From contig NZ_AODK01000027.1 of assembly GCF_000525975.1 (NCBI RefSeq), forward strand, positions 1-64,000: a stretch of 64,000 bases of DNA, written 5' to 3'. A program made the position numbers and the translations under genes. The stretch comes from Listeria rocourtiae FSL F6-920 (lineage in GTDB: Bacteria > Bacillota > Bacilli > Lactobacillales > Listeriaceae). Of this stretch, positions 9,609-19,135 are shown piece by piece. Positions within the stretch are counted from its first letter, which is position 1, and each line of letters begins with the position of its first letter. The notes beneath the pieces are model-generated. The model worked only from the letters and a program-made list of their open reading frames with translations, was not told the DNA's origin and did not search any database.

Positions 9609-9661
9609 AAATAGCAGGAAAATCGGACTTAAGCTTAGAATCCGATCTTCCTGCTATTTTT
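9607..9661. terminator. Bidirectional terminator
   Basis: AAAATAGCAGGAA...ATCGGA pairs with TCCGAT...TTCCTGCTATTTT. It serves the regulator gene on the plus strand and the oxidoreductase gene on the minus strand, which end next to it. Confidence 0.85.
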
Positions 9662-10611
9662 ATGGTATTAATAAAATTTTTCCGGTACTTTTTCTGCTCT
9701 CCAGCAAGTCATGTGCCGCTTTTCCATCTGATAATGCGAATTTCCGTGGCTTGTTCACTGTTATTTTCCCGGTACTAATCATTTCAAAGAGGGCATGCGA
9801 GCGCTTGATTCGCTCTTCTTTACTCGTTAAAAAACTCCACAAATCACCGCCAGTCAATGTTTTTGAAGCATCCATCAACATCCGTGGATCCACAGGTACA
9901 GGATCACCACCGGACATACCGTAAAAAAACGACTGTGCCTTTCTCACGAACAGTTTGGAAACTATCCATTAGCGTTGAACCCACAGAATCATAGACTACA
10001 TCGATTTTTCCAGTTAATTTTTCGGCCCAACCATCACTGTACAATAAAACCTCTTCCGCGCCCAATTTCTGTGCAATTGCTGCTTTCTCCTCACTCGAAG
10101 TCAGACCAATTACTTTGCCGCCAAGCGATGTGATGATTTGCGTCAACATTTGGCCAACGCCACCTGCAACAGCATGAACAAGCGCCACATCCCCATATTT
10201 AATCGCATAGCTATCCTTTGCCAAATAGCTAGCCGTCAAACCTTGTAACAATACCGAAGCCGCGATATCATCTCCAATCAAATCTGGTATGGGAATTGCC
10301 TGTGTAACAGGGATCGCAACAAGTTCCGCATTTGCAAGTGGCACATCAACAAACGCTACACGATCACCAATCGTAAAATCCGTCACATCCTCACCAAGTG
10401 CTACAACAACACCAGCCCCCTCATATCCAAGCACGTATGGCGCTCCACCAACAAGGTGATAGTTCCCCTTACGACGATAAATATCTGCAAAATTCAAACC
10501 AATCGCAGTCATTTCTAGTAAAATTTCTCCCTTGCCAGCCACTGCATCTGGTATATCTACATATTGTAATACATCTGAACCTCCAAATTCATTAAACACC
10601 AATGCTTTCAT
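9660..10611 (-). CDS. Quinone oxidoreductase-like zinc-independent dehydrogenase (MDR superfamily, frameshifted)
   Basis: About 317 codons of the medium-chain dehydrogenase/reductase family, quinone oxidoreductase branch. MKALVFNEFGG starts at 10611; the GYEGAGVVVALG segment and the NADPH-binding VHAVAGGVGQMLTQ follow. The catalytic zinc cysteines of alcohol dehydrogenases are absent. The frame breaks at an A7 run on the plus strand near 9924-9930; removing one base joins KGTVVF to YGMSGGDPVP. It probably reduces quinones or enones with NADPH. It ends at the terminator shared with the upstream regulator gene. Confidence 0.85.
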
Positions 10612-10677
10612 CTTTCGCAGCTCCTTATATATAGAAAAAGCCCGCATCATCCGCGAACTTCTTCTTAATTCTAAATA

Positions 10678-11799
10678 TTATTCGGCAGTAACTTGTTGTT
10701 TTACTTTTGCTTCTGCTTTTTCACGCATCCGCTCACGAACGCCTTTTTTCTTAATTTGTTTACTACGCAATTGCCCACATGCAGCATCAATATCTGTCCC
10801 ATGTTCACGACGAACAACACAATTAATTCCTTTGCGTCTCAGTGTCTCATAGAATGCATCAATAACTGCAGCATCACTGCGTTGATACTGATCATGCTCG
10901 TCAACCGGATTGTAAGGAATCAAGTTCACCCAAGCCAAATGACGCTTCTCACCAATTAAAGCTGCCAGCTCAAGCGCTTCTTGCTTATGATCATTGACAT
11001 CTTTTAGCATGATATACTCATACGTGATACGACGATTCGTTTTCTCCAAATAATATTCGACTGCTTCCATCAATTTTTCTAATGGATAGGTTTTGTTAAT
11101 CCGCATCACACGCGTACGCAAATCGTTATTTGGTGCGTGTAAAGAGACGGCTAAATTAACACGAATATCTTCATTAGCAAAATCAATAATACGCGGTGCT
11201 AGACCACTTGTTGATACCGTAATATGGCGCGCTCCAATAGCTAAGCCCTTCTGATCGTTCACAACACGAAGGAAATCCATCACATTATCGTAGTTATCAA
11301 ATGGCTCACCAATCCCCATGACTACGATATGGCTGACACGATCACCATTGCCCTTCGAATCCAGATAAAGTTGCACATTCATAATTTGTTCGACAATCTC
11401 GCCAGCGTTCAAATCACGCTGTTTCTTCAGCAACCCACTTGCACAAAAAGTACAACCGATATTGCATCCCACTTGTGTCGTTACACAAACACTAAGCCCA
11501 TAAGAATGTGTCATCATAACCGTCTCAATCAAGTTACCATCCGATAATTGGAACAAATACTTCGTTGTCCCATCTTTAGATTCCTGTTTAATTTGTTCAT
11601 TCAATGTGTGCATCGTGAAGTTCTCCTCCAGCATGTCCACACATGATTTATTTAAGTTCGACATTTGCGCAAATTCTGTGACACGTTTGACATAAAGCCA
11701 ATCCCACACTTGCGTCGCACGGAATTTCTTCTCGCCCTTTTCCTCAAACCAGTCCCCAAGCTGCGCCATCGTTAACCCGTAAATCGAGCTTTTTCCCAT
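10678..11799 (-). CDS. rlmN: 23S rRNA/tRNA adenine-C2 methyltransferase RlmN
   Basis: A 373-residue radical SAM enzyme that methylates C2 of A2503 in 23S rRNA and A37 of some tRNAs. The CxxxCxxC cluster is CNIGCTFC, followed by the [12 protein letters not shown] and STSGLAPRI segments. The second catalytic cysteine lies in DIDAACGQL near the C terminus, where RlmN and Cfr proteins carry it. The C terminus is a basic tail. RlmN is preferred to the resistance enzyme Cfr because length and motifs fit the housekeeping protein; a Cfr-like role would need a tree to exclude. Confidence 0.9.
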   Translation of the reverse strand: MGKSSIYGLTMAQLGDWFEEKGEKKFRATQVWDWLYVKRVTEFAQMSNLNKSCVDMLEENFTMHTLNEQIKQESKDGTTKYLFQLSDGNLIETVMMTHSYGLSVCVTTQVGCNIGCTFCASGLLKKQRDLNAGEIVEQIMNVQLYLDSKGNGDRVSHIVVMGIGEPFDNYDNVMDFLRVVNDQKGLAIGARHITVSTSGLAPRIIDFANEDIRVNLAVSLHAPNNDLRTRVMRINKTYPLEKLMEAVEYYLEKTNRRITYEYIMLKDVNDHKQEALELAALIGEKRHLAWVNLIPYNPVDEHDQYQRSDAAVIDAFYETLRRKGINCVVRREHGTDIDAACGQLRSKQIKKKGVRERMREKAEAKVKQQVTAE

Positions 11800-11862
11800 T
11801 CTTCAAAAACCTCTTTTCAAAATTTCATTACGCCTTATCCAAATTATAACGGTTTTAGCGCC

Positions 11863-12552
11863 TCATCGCAAGGCTTCCTTTGCTGCATATTTGGCATGAA
11901 GTTCCGCAGTTTTAAAGATTGGTAGCGCAACGTCCGACTCACGAATCAGTAATTCCAGCTCCGTGCACCCCAAAACAATACCCTGCGCCCCTTCTATGCT
12001 CGCTTTTTCAATAATAGCTAGCACTGCAGTCCGCGATTCCTCACGGATAATACCCAGACACAACTCCTCAAAAATAATCCGGTTCACTATCTCCAAACCA
12101 GCATCAACTGGAATCTGGACTCCAATCCCGCTCCCTGCATAACGCCCTTTATAAAAATCCTCCACCATCGTATAACGCGTACCAAGCAATAAAATTTGCC
12201 CCAATCCCCGCTCCTGAATAGCCCTAATCGTCGGCTCCGCAATATGTATAATCGGAATCTTAATCATTTCTTCCACCTGATGTATCACTTTATGCATCGT
12301 ATTCGTACAAATCAAAATAAATTCTGCACCTGCTTGCTCCAATTTCACTGCTGCATCCGCGAGCAATACCCCAGCCTCATACCATCTATTCTCTTGTTGC
12401 AACTTCTCAATTGCATAAAAATCCATACTATACAAAATAATTTCAGCTGAATGAAGCTCCCCCAATATTTCACGAACCTGCTCATTGATAATCCGATAAT
12501 ACTCTGCTGTTGATTCCCAACTCATCCCACCGATTAACCCGATTTTTCTCAT
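11863..12552 (-). CDS. Aspartate/glutamate racemase family protein
   Basis: About 229 residues. It begins MRKIGLIGGMSWEST, the usual start of this family, and has both catalytic cysteines: CTNTMH in the first half and GCTEL in the second. These cofactor-independent enzymes swap the configuration at the alpha carbon of Asp, Glu or related substrates. ATG 12552 is chosen because upstream residues do not fit the family. It lacks the features of MurI, so a cell-wall D-Glu role is not implied. Confidence 0.85.
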   Translation of the reverse strand: MRKIGLIGGMSWESTAEYYRIINEQVREILGELHSAEIILYSMDFYAIEKLQQENRWYEAGVLLADAAVKLEQAGAEFILICTNTMHKVIHQVEEMIKIPIIHIAEPTIRAIQERGLGQILLLGTRYTMVEDFYKGRYAGSGIGVQIPVDAGLEIVNRIIFEELCLGIIREESRTAVLAIIEKASIEGAQGIVLGCTELELLIRESDVALPIFKTAELHAKYAAKEALR

Positions 12553-12650
12553 CTCCACACGTCCCCTCCTAAAAAACTTAGCCCTATCTATGTCAAATAA
12601 GTATACCATGGAAAGAAGCTACCTAAAAACTCTTTTTGGATTGCATAGTG

Positions 12651-12664
12651 TTACGAAAGTGTAA
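12651..12664 (+). promoter_or_regulatory. BceR-like operator upstream of the Bce-type transporter
   Basis: TTACGAAAGTGTAA is an inverted repeat (TTAC/GTAA around six bases) and differs from the TNACA-N4-TGTAA pattern of Bacillus BceR-type response regulators at one base. It lies about 100 bases before the ABC gene. No histidine kinase or response regulator is in the window, so the regulator would act from elsewhere. Confidence 0.5.
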
Positions 12665-12761
12665 GCTTCTTCATTCATAATGTCATCTTAGACAATGGTT
12701 TACAATTACTTTTATCGCTACACTGAATAGTATAAGTCATCTATAAATAGGAGGCATTTAC

Positions 12762-13529
12762 ATGGAGGTAATTCTACAAGCACAAAATGTTTGTAAAGTT
12801 TATGGTATAAAAGGAAATCTCTATACAGCTTTAGACAATATTAATCTGGAAATTGAGAAGGGGGCTTTTGTCGGTATCATGGGGCCAAGCGGTGCCGGTA
12901 AATCAACGCTGCTTAACGTCTTCTCCACCATCGACCAATCTACTTCTGGTGAAATCAAAATCTCTGGGCAAGAACTGGAAACAATGAATGAGGAACAGAT
13001 GTCTTCGTTTCGTCGCGATAAGCTAGGATTTATTTTCCAAGATTATAACCTGCTCGATACACTGAGTGTTCGCGAAAATATCATATTACCCCTTGCACTC
13101 GCAAAACATTCTGTATATGAAATGGAAACACGACTAGAAGAAGTAGCCGACACATTCCATATTCGCGATATTTTAGATAAATACCCTAACGAAATCTCTG
13201 GGGGACAAAAACAACGAACAGCTGCAAGTCGCGCAATAATAGCCGATCCCAGTTTAATTTTTGCAGATGAGCCTACTGGTGCTCTTGACTCAAAATCAGC
13301 GACAGATCTATTAGAAAATTTAAAGAGACTGCATGAACAAAAATATTCAACCATCATGATGGTAACACATGACGCCTACGCTGCTAGCTTCTGTAAACGA
13401 ATTTTGTTTATTAAAGATGGCACACTCTATACCGAGGTTTATCGTGGTGCACAAAGTCGTAAAGAATTTTTCCAAAAAATTCTTGATGTGTTATCACAGT
13501 TAGGAGGAGATATAAATGACATTATTTGA
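12762..13529 (+). CDS. Bce/Vra-type ABC transporter ATP-binding protein
   Basis: A 255-residue ATPase with Walker A GPSGAGKST, signature ISGGQKQRT and Walker B SLIFADEPTGALD. It overlaps the following permease gene by 14 bases. The pair has the layout of BceAB, VraDE and AnrAB transporters, which protect Firmicutes from cell-wall-active peptides such as bacitracin and nisin. Ribosome site AGGAGG precedes the ATG. Confidence 0.9.
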   Translation: MEVILQAQNVCKVYGIKGNLYTALDNINLEIEKGAFVGIMGPSGAGKSTLLNVFSTIDQSTSGEIKISGQELETMNEEQMSSFRRDKLGFIFQDYNLLDTLSVRENIILPLALAKHSVYEMETRLEEVADTFHIRDILDKYPNEISGGQKQRTAASRAIIADPSLIFADEPTGALDSKSATDLLENLKRLHEQKYSTIMMVTHDAYAASFCKRILFIKDGTLYTEVYRGAQSRKEFFQKILDVLSQLGGDINDII

Positions 13530-15450
13530 CCTAGCAAAAAAGAATATAAAGCATAATTTCATTCACTATTTTCTCTACTTTGCCTCCATGATTTTCTCTA
13601 TCATGATTTATTATACATTTGTATCACTGTCGAAAGATCCAAAAGTCGTTACTCGTATCGATAATGATGACAATCTTGCCAGTATTTTCAACGCATCATC
13701 TATCATCTTAATTATTTTTGTCGCTATCTTTATTTTATATTCCAATCACTTCTTTACCCGTAAGCGTAAAAAAGAAATTGGCATATACTCCCTTCTTGGT
13801 CTTCGTAAAAAAGAAATTGGCCGGATGCTCTTTTATGAGAATTTTCTAATGGGGGTTGTTGCTCTCGTTATTGGGATAGGTCTTGGTACACTCTTGTCAA
13901 AACTATTTGTCGCGATATTAATCCAGATCATGAAGCTTGATGCGATTAGTAATTTTGTCTTTTCTATCGATGCTATGGTTAATACGGTTTTGATTTTTAT
14001 TATCATTACATTGATTACATCGATTACCAGTTACCGCATTATTTACCGAACGACATTACTTGATCTATTCCACTCAGAAAGTAAACGTGAAAAAACACCA
14101 AAAAATAATCCACTCTTAGCAATACTCGCGCTCATTTTAATTCTAGGTGGCTACTTTATTGCATTGCAACCCCTAATAACGGCGGATTCTATTTGGGGAA
14201 AAATCAAATTTGAACCTGGCATGCTAGTCATTCTGACGTCCGTTATTACCGGAACCGTGCTCTTACTTAACAACTTCCTGCCATTCCTACTCAATAAAAT
14301 TCGTAAAAATAAACGTATTTTCTATAATGGCACGAATATTATAGGCAATTCACAACTTGCATTCCGAATCGCTTCAAACGCCAGAACGCTTTCTACTATC
14401 GCCGTTTTGACTGGCATGACATTGGTTGCAATTGGCATGGTTGCAGGCATCTATAATAACACCAATAAAGATGCTAGTTTAAATAATCCTGCTACTTTTG
14501 AATATCATATTGTGGATGAAAAAAGTAATAAAGCAGCATTAACACTTGCCCAAAACAACATACAATCCCCAATGGCTGGGCATCAGGAAACAACCATTAG
14601 TTATGTAAAAGCGACAAGTGATAGTAAAATGCCATTTGCATACGAGCCTAAAGATGGTTTTGCAGTTATTGGCCTTACAGCTTACAATAAACTACTCGCT
14701 CTAGAAAAACAAAATAGTTCAGAACTAGCACCACTAGAAAACGATGAAGCCATACTTATCTCACCTGATTCGGCTACTGAAAACGATGTACTAAATCAAA
14801 GCTTCACCTTAAAAAATAGCACCGATCAAAAAGTAACAATTACAAAAATCATTACTGACTTACCCTTTAGCACGCTTTATCAACTCATTATCGTCTCCGA
14901 TGATATAGCAAAAACGCTACCTAGCAAAAATAACATAGCAATCCAGTCAATCATGATTGAGCAGCCAAAAGATGCCCTTGCACTTAGCAAACAAATGTCG
15001 AAAGTGCTTCCAGAAAATGCAATGTTTCGAAGTTATCCAGAGAATTACGACGCACTGATGAGAGGAAATGGTGTTCTGCTATTTATCGGTATGTTTATTG
15101 GTATGGTTTTTCTAGCCGCAACTGGGAGTATCATCTACTTCAAGCAACTAACCGAGGCCTATAATGATGTAGCAACTTATGATATTTTAAAAAAAATTGG
15201 TTTAGATCGAAAAGAAATTCGCAAAACCATTGCCAAGCAAGTACTCGCTACTTTTTTAATCCCTCTTATTTTAGGGATTACACACAGCTCTATCGCACTG
15301 ATCTCCCTTGCCCACTTGTTGCAAATGAATATAGCATTCGCAGCCATTATAAGTACGGGAACCTTCACTCTGATGTTTATCGCTTATTACTTCATAACAG
15401 TAAATACGTATACCAATATTGTAATAGGCAAAAAAAGAAATGATGGATGA
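13516..15450 (+). CDS. Bce/Vra-type ABC transporter permease
   Basis: A 644-residue FtsX-type permease with ten predicted membrane segments and a large extracellular domain (about 330-510), the hallmark of the BceB group that senses peptide antibiotics. FTRKRKKEIGIYSLLGL near residue 80 is the conserved FtsX coupling region. Together with the ATPase it should act in resistance and, in related systems, activate a partner kinase by flux sensing. No partner two-component genes are adjacent; the BceR-like box at 12651 suggests control by one encoded elsewhere. Confidence 0.9.
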   Translation: MTLFDLAKKNIKHNFIHYFLYFASMIFSIMIYYTFVSLSKDPKVVTRIDNDDNLASIFNASSIILIIFVAIFILYSNHFFTRKRKKEIGIYSLLGLRKKEIGRMLFYENFLMGVVALVIGIGLGTLLSKLFVAILIQIMKLDAISNFVFSIDAMVNTVLIFIIITLITSITSYRIIYRTTLLDLFHSESKREKTPKNNPLLAILALILILGGYFIALQPLITADSIWGKIKFEPGMLVILTSVITGTVLLLNNFLPFLLNKIRKNKRIFYNGTNIIGNSQLAFRIASNARTLSTIAVLTGMTLVAIGMVAGIYNNTNKDASLNNPATFEYHIVDEKSNKAALTLAQNNIQSPMAGHQETTISYVKATSDSKMPFAYEPKDGFAVIGLTAYNKLLALEKQNSSELAPLENDEAILISPDSATENDVLNQSFTLKNSTDQKVTITKIITDLPFSTLYQLIIVSDDIAKTLPSKNNIAIQSIMIEQPKDALALSKQMSKVLPENAMFRSYPENYDALMRGNGVLLFIGMFIGMVFLAATGSIIYFKQLTEAYNDVATYDILKKIGLDRKEIRKTIAKQVLATFLIPLILGITHSSIALISLAHLLQMNIAFAAIISTGTFTLMFIAYYFITVNTYTNIVIGKKRNDG

Positions 15451-15516
15451 CTTATTTTTTGTCTAAGTAGCATATACCCCTATCAATTCTTCTTTTCTAC
15501 ACTATTGTTTCTCATA

Positions 15517-15563
15517 GAAAAACCTCTTAATGTAAATTTTACAAATAAGAGGTTTTTCTTTTT
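15517..15563. terminator. Bidirectional terminator
   Basis: GAAAAACCTCTTA (15517-15529) pairs with TAAGAGGTTTTTC (15546-15558), with T-rich flanks on both strands, between convergent genes. Confidence 0.85.
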
Positions 15564-15574
15564 CATCCTTTATG

Positions 15575-16396
15575 TCAATAAACAAACTCTGCAACAATTG
15601 CATCCACTGTCGTATTCTCATGTAAATCACTATGTTGCGCGCCCCCTCCTGTCACAACCTGCTCACTATAATCAGCCACCGCATCATCGAAAATCAGGCG
15701 TGATGCTAGAGCGCTCTGAACCGGCACAACACCATCTGATACAGAATCTCCATCCAAGTCTCCGGCAATCGAAAGTACCTTCAAGTTTGCATCTAAATTT
15801 CCATTTTCTTCAATATATGTCTGCAGCTCTGTAGTCCGCTTCTTCACATCCATAAAGTCCGTCGTAGCCGCATTATAATCTGTATCCAAATCATTAAATG
15901 GCGTCCCGATAACGACCATTTTTTCCATTCTCGGTGCCGCATCATCCACTAATTTTTCCGCATATGTCGTCAGCGCCAAGCCACCATTTGAGTGACCAAT
16001 CGCGTTGTACTGCGTTACGTTATACCGCTTCTGAAGATCCTTCATCACCGTATCAATCCACTCTGCTTCTTGATCGATTGGCGCATCATTATTCTCAAAC
16101 ACTACTTGAATAAAGGGGTTTTGCGGCTTACTACTCAGCGTCCCTTGGTATTCTAGCGTGCCATCTTTTTGTACCAGCACAATGACCCTATCTGTAGATT
16201 TTCCATATGTAGACATAATTCGTGCAATCATCCCATTAAACGAATTCGCCGTTCCATGCGTTCCATGAACAAGCAAAATCGGCGTCGTCTTCGATAAATC
16301 AACATCCTTAACCTTCGCCGAATACGCCCTAATCGATCCAAAAACCGCAACCGCTAAAAAGAAACATCCACCAAACAACGCCAATTTCCGCCACAT
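15575..16396 (-). CDS. Secreted or membrane-anchored alpha/beta hydrolase (DUF915 family)
   Basis: About 273 residues. An N-terminal membrane segment (WRKLALFGGCFFLAVAVFGS) is followed by an alpha/beta hydrolase fold with LVHGTHGT (oxyanion region), the nucleophile elbow GHSNGG, a DLDGDSVSDG acid region and a C-terminal HSDLHEN that can supply the histidine. This is the pattern of the DUF915 cell-surface hydrolases common in Listeria and lactic acid bacteria, with unknown substrates. ATG 16396 is preferred over 16426 because AAGGGGTGG lies in front of it. Confidence 0.85.
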   Translation of the reverse strand: MWRKLALFGGCFFLAVAVFGSIRAYSAKVKDVDLSKTTPILLVHGTHGTANSFNGMIARIMSTYGKSTDRVIVLVQKDGTLEYQGTLSSKPQNPFIQVVFENNDAPIDQEAEWIDTVMKDLQKRYNVTQYNAIGHSNGGLALTTYAEKLVDDAAPRMEKMVVIGTPFNDLDTDYNAATTDFMDVKKRTTELQTYIEENGNLDANLKVLSIAGDLDGDSVSDGVVPVQSALASRLIFDDAVADYSEQVVTGGGAQHSDLHENTTVDAIVAEFVY

Positions 16397-16599
16397 ATCC
16401 CATCCACCCCTTCGACTTGCTATCATGCATTTACTTTACCCATAAAAGATGAACAAATTATTACTAAAATATTAGGTTTTAAAGAAGTTTTGAAAACGTG
16501 GTTTAAATCTTGATTATTTATATCCAATAAAATTTTAGGCCCTATTGATTGAGAAGGTTTTTAGTCTGACTGCAATCTATTCGTTTGGCTGGGGTTTCG

Positions 16600-17440
16600 T
16601 ATGCATTTGTAAGTGTTACGGGTGGATTACATGCTCGTTTTGCTCTCATGCGTATTGGCGCTCTAACTCAGGCGAGATCTTTTTTGTATCCCATCTTATT
16701 CTCTGCTAGAATCGGGGGGCTCCTTTTTGCTTGCTTTGCTGGCTTATGGTTTCGCCTACTCGCTTACGCTCCTAGCCATATTGGCACTCTAACTCAGGGT
16801 GGGGCTTTTGAGCTCTATCTTATTCTCTGGTGGAATCGAGGGGGGGGTTCCTTTTTGCTTGCTTTGCTGCCTTTATGGTTTCGCCTACTCGCTTACGCTC
16901 CTAGCCATATTGGCACTCTAACTCAGGGTGGGGCTTGAGCTCTATCTTATTCTCTGGTGGAATCGGTGGGGTTCCTTTTTGCTTGCTTTGCTGGCTGATG
17001 GTTTCGCCTACTCGCTTGCGCTCCTAGCCATATTGGCACTCTAACTCAGGGTGGTTCTTGAGCTCTATCTTATTCTCTGGTGGAATCGGTGGGGCTCCTT
17101 TTTGCTTGCTTTGCTGCCTTATGGTTTCGCCTACTCGCTTACACTCCTAGCCATATTGGCACTCTAACTCAGGGTGGGGCTTGAGCTCTATCTTATTCTC
17201 TGGTGGAATCGGGGGGATTCCTTTTTGCTTGCTTTGCTGCCTTTATGGTTTCGCCTACTCGCTTACGCTCCTAGCCATATTGGCACTCTAACTCAGGGTG
17301 GGGCTCTTAGGCTCTATCTTATTCTCTGGTGGAATCAGTGGGGTTCCTTTTTTCTTGATTTGCTGGCTTCATGGTTTCGCCTACTCGCTTGCGCTCCTAG
17401 CCATATTGGCACTCTAACTCAGGGTGGGGCTCTTCGTAAG
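16600..17440. repeat. Tandem repeat of about 124 bp, six copies
   Basis: The phrase AGCCATATTGGCACTCTAAC starts at 16774, 16903, 17026, 17149, 17273 and 17399, giving periods of 129, 123, 123, 124 and 126 bases. Each unit also has TTGCTTGCTTTGCTG, ATGGTTTCGCCTACTCGCTT and CTTATTCTCTGGTGGAATC. A divergent partial copy at 16600-16700 contains GGTGGATTACATGCTCG and GCTCTCATGCGTATTG, shared with the cluster at 1-420. Copies abut directly without spacers, so this is not CRISPR. No real gene is seen. Confidence 0.85.
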
Positions 17441-17456
17441 AGTGCCAATAATTACT

Positions 17457-17502
17457 TTGACACATAGAGTAATTCGTGTTATTATTACTCTACCAGGTAG
17501 AA
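17457..17502 (+). promoter_or_regulatory. Promoter with PadR-type operator for the HAAS gene
   Basis: TTGACA (17457-17462) and TATTAT (17480-17485), spacer 17. The segment ATTACTCTACCAGGTAGAA (17484-17502) overlaps the start point and contains the perfect palindrome TCTACCAGGTAGA. A copy differing at two of 19 positions lies at 34148-34166 in front of the padR gene, so the same repressor probably controls both places. Confidence 0.75.
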
Positions 17503-17548
17503 CACTGTGTGCGCAGTTGTATTTTTGAATATTTTGGAGGGGTAAAAA

Positions 17549-17969
17549 ATGATAACTATAAAAAAAACATGTCGATCAGTTATTTAGTGATATTCCAGCG
17601 ACGGAGGAGAGTTTGTTCATGAAAGAGGAGATTCTTCGTGGTTTGGAGGATAAGGTTGATATCTTGATAGCTAAAGGGAAATCGGAGGAGGATGCGGTTA
17701 ATAAAGCCATTGTTGAGCTTGGCGATTTGACGGATTTGCGAATGGAACTGGCTGAGTATCGTGTGAAGCCATCTAAATCGTACCTTGCTTGGACGCATTT
17801 CCAATTTTCACTCGTTGGAACGGCGCTTATCATCGGCTTGCTTCTTTTTATTAATATTTATTATACGCCGACTGTTCTTTGGGTCGTTTTTCCAGCTTTT
17901 GCGATTGTTTGGTGGCCACTTGCAATGTACTTTAGATGTCTGCGTGTGCAAGGGGAGGTCATGAATTGA
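17549..17969 (+). CDS. HAAS-domain membrane protein (frameshifted by one base)
   Basis: About 139 residues. The N-terminal HAAS/permease-prefix signature (GKSEEDAVNKAIVELGDLTDL) is the same as in the protein at 33386-33805, where the gene follows a padR regulator. The true start is the ATG at 17549 after GGAGGGG; the frame breaks in an A8 run at 17558-17565, and removing one A gives MITIKKHVDQLFSDIPATEE. A two-helix membrane unit (INIYYTPTVLWVVFP, WWPLAMYF) ends the protein. Its stop overlaps a TTG start of the next gene. Role unknown; PadR-linked HAAS proteins are often tied to envelope stress. Confidence 0.75.
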
Positions 17970-18577
17970 AGGGGTTAGTTAGCTTTTCCATTGTTGGAAG
18001 CGCGATTTGTATGTTTTTTCTCGTCATGCTGAATTTTTTCCTAACACCAACGCTTGATTGGAGTATCTATCCATGTATCGCCCTCCTTCTATGGCCTTTG
18101 TCAATGTATTTCGTCTACCGCCAAAATTTAACGCAGTTTGCTTTTTTCACTAGTTTCGTCTTCATTATTTTGCTAACTGTCATTAATTTGCGTGAGTCGC
18201 CAGAAGTGCTTTGGGTTTTATATGCTCTATATCCGCTCGTTTTCTGGCCAATTTTTACGTTTTTCGGAAAAAAAGCGTACACGATGACTGCCGCAGTGAT
18301 TGGTGCTACGACAACAATTATTTATTACGCCTTGCTTAATCTAGCGTTCTCACCAAGTTATCCTTGGGTAATCGCGATTATTTTCGCTATCGGTTGGTGG
18401 CCTTTATCGCTATATCATTCCAAACACAAAAACTTTTTTGCTTTTTCAATCCAAGCAAGTATCTGGATTGGCGGTTTTGTGATTGGAATGAATTGGGCTT
18501 TCTCGCCAGACGTAATTTGGGCGATTTATCCGATTTTCGTCGTTGTTTGGTGGCCTATTTCCATGCATTTTTTTTAG
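17966..18577 (+). CDS. Membrane protein made of repeated two-helix units
   Basis: About 203 residues, almost all membrane. Four units repeat the pattern found at the end of the previous protein: N-x(3)-[ST]P ... W-x(2)-[YF]P ... WP[LI]x(4)F (for example LNFFLTPTLDWSIYP, INLRESPEVLWVLYA, LNLAFSPSYPWVIAI, MNWAFSPDVIWAIYP). The likely start is TTG at 17966, overlapping the upstream stop, which implies coupling. The two genes may be one in truth, joined by a single-base error, giving HAAS plus five units. Not recognised functionally. Confidence 0.7.
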   Translation: MKGLVSFSIVGSAICMFFLVMLNFFLTPTLDWSIYPCIALLLWPLSMYFVYRQNLTQFAFFTSFVFIILLTVINLRESPEVLWVLYALYPLVFWPIFTFFGKKAYTMTAAVIGATTTIIYYALLNLAFSPSYPWVIAIIFAIGWWPLSLYHSKHKNFFAFSIQASIWIGGFVIGMNWAFSPDVIWAIYPIFVVVWWPISMHFF

Positions 18578-18666
18578 TGCAAAACGTCACATGAGAACTT
18601 TATAATCTGACTCATGTATGGTACATTCAAATAGGAATATAAATCTTATTTGAAGGAGCTACTAAA

Positions 18667-19095
18667 ATGGAAAATCAACTAGACGAAAAAGCTATTTTGC
18701 GGGCGCAGTTGACGAACCCTCGTTGGATGACGCTGACGCTCGCAATCATTTGTTCGCTGTTCGCAATATTTACTTTGTTAGGTGTGTTTGTTCTTTTTAG
18801 CTTGTCTACAGAAGGCATTAAAGCCGACGCCATCCATGCCTTAAAAATCGCTCGAATTTTAGCCTCTTTATTCTGTTTACTTTATGCTATATTCGCCTTA
18901 CTATTGTTCAACAACTATTCCAAATTAAGAAAAGGAATTCTTGTCCCTAAAATGCTCTATTTTGCGCTAAGTGTATTCGTTATCTTATCCGCAGCGAATA
19001 GTATCTTCAGTGGCCAATTAGGCGGCGTCTTTTTACCACTTATTATCTTGTTATTCACAATCAAAATCATCTTGGATCTAGGGAAAATTAAATAG
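18667..19095 (+). CDS. Hypothetical four-helix membrane protein
   Basis: 142 residues with four hydrophobic segments and a charged N terminus. GAAGGAG lies 8 bases before the ATG. I do not recognise the family. It follows the HAAS genes after 89 bases and ends at a strong terminator, so it may be part of the same unit. Confidence 0.65.
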   Translation: MENQLDEKAILRAQLTNPRWMTLTLAIICSLFAIFTLLGVFVLFSLSTEGIKADAIHALKIARILASLFCLLYAIFALLLFNNYSKLRKGILVPKMLYFALSVFVILSAANSIFSGQLGGVFLPLIILLFTIKIILDLGKIK

Positions 19096-19104
19096 TTTAT
19101 TAAG

Positions 19105-19135
19105 AAAAACTGCTGAGATTCAGCAGTTTTTTTTT
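19105..19135 (+). terminator. Rho-independent terminator
   Basis: AACTGCTGA pairs with TCAGCAGTT, followed by a run of T. Confidence 0.9.

Noticed and set aside
10678-11799. Cfr antibiotic-resistance methyltransferase
   Set aside because: Length and motifs fit housekeeping RlmN, and no resistance context is present.
11863-12552. Glutamate racemase MurI
   Set aside because: It belongs to the broader Asp/Glu racemase family with an MRKIGLIGGMSWEST start, unlike MurI.
16600-17440. CRISPR array
   Set aside because: Units of about 124 bp abut each other with no unique spacers, and no cas genes are in the window.
16585-17467. Open frames through the tandem repeat (repeating LLAYAPSHIGTLTQGG)
   Set aside because: They arise because most periods are multiples of three; no ribosome sites, frames break between copies, and composition is unlike neighbouring proteins.
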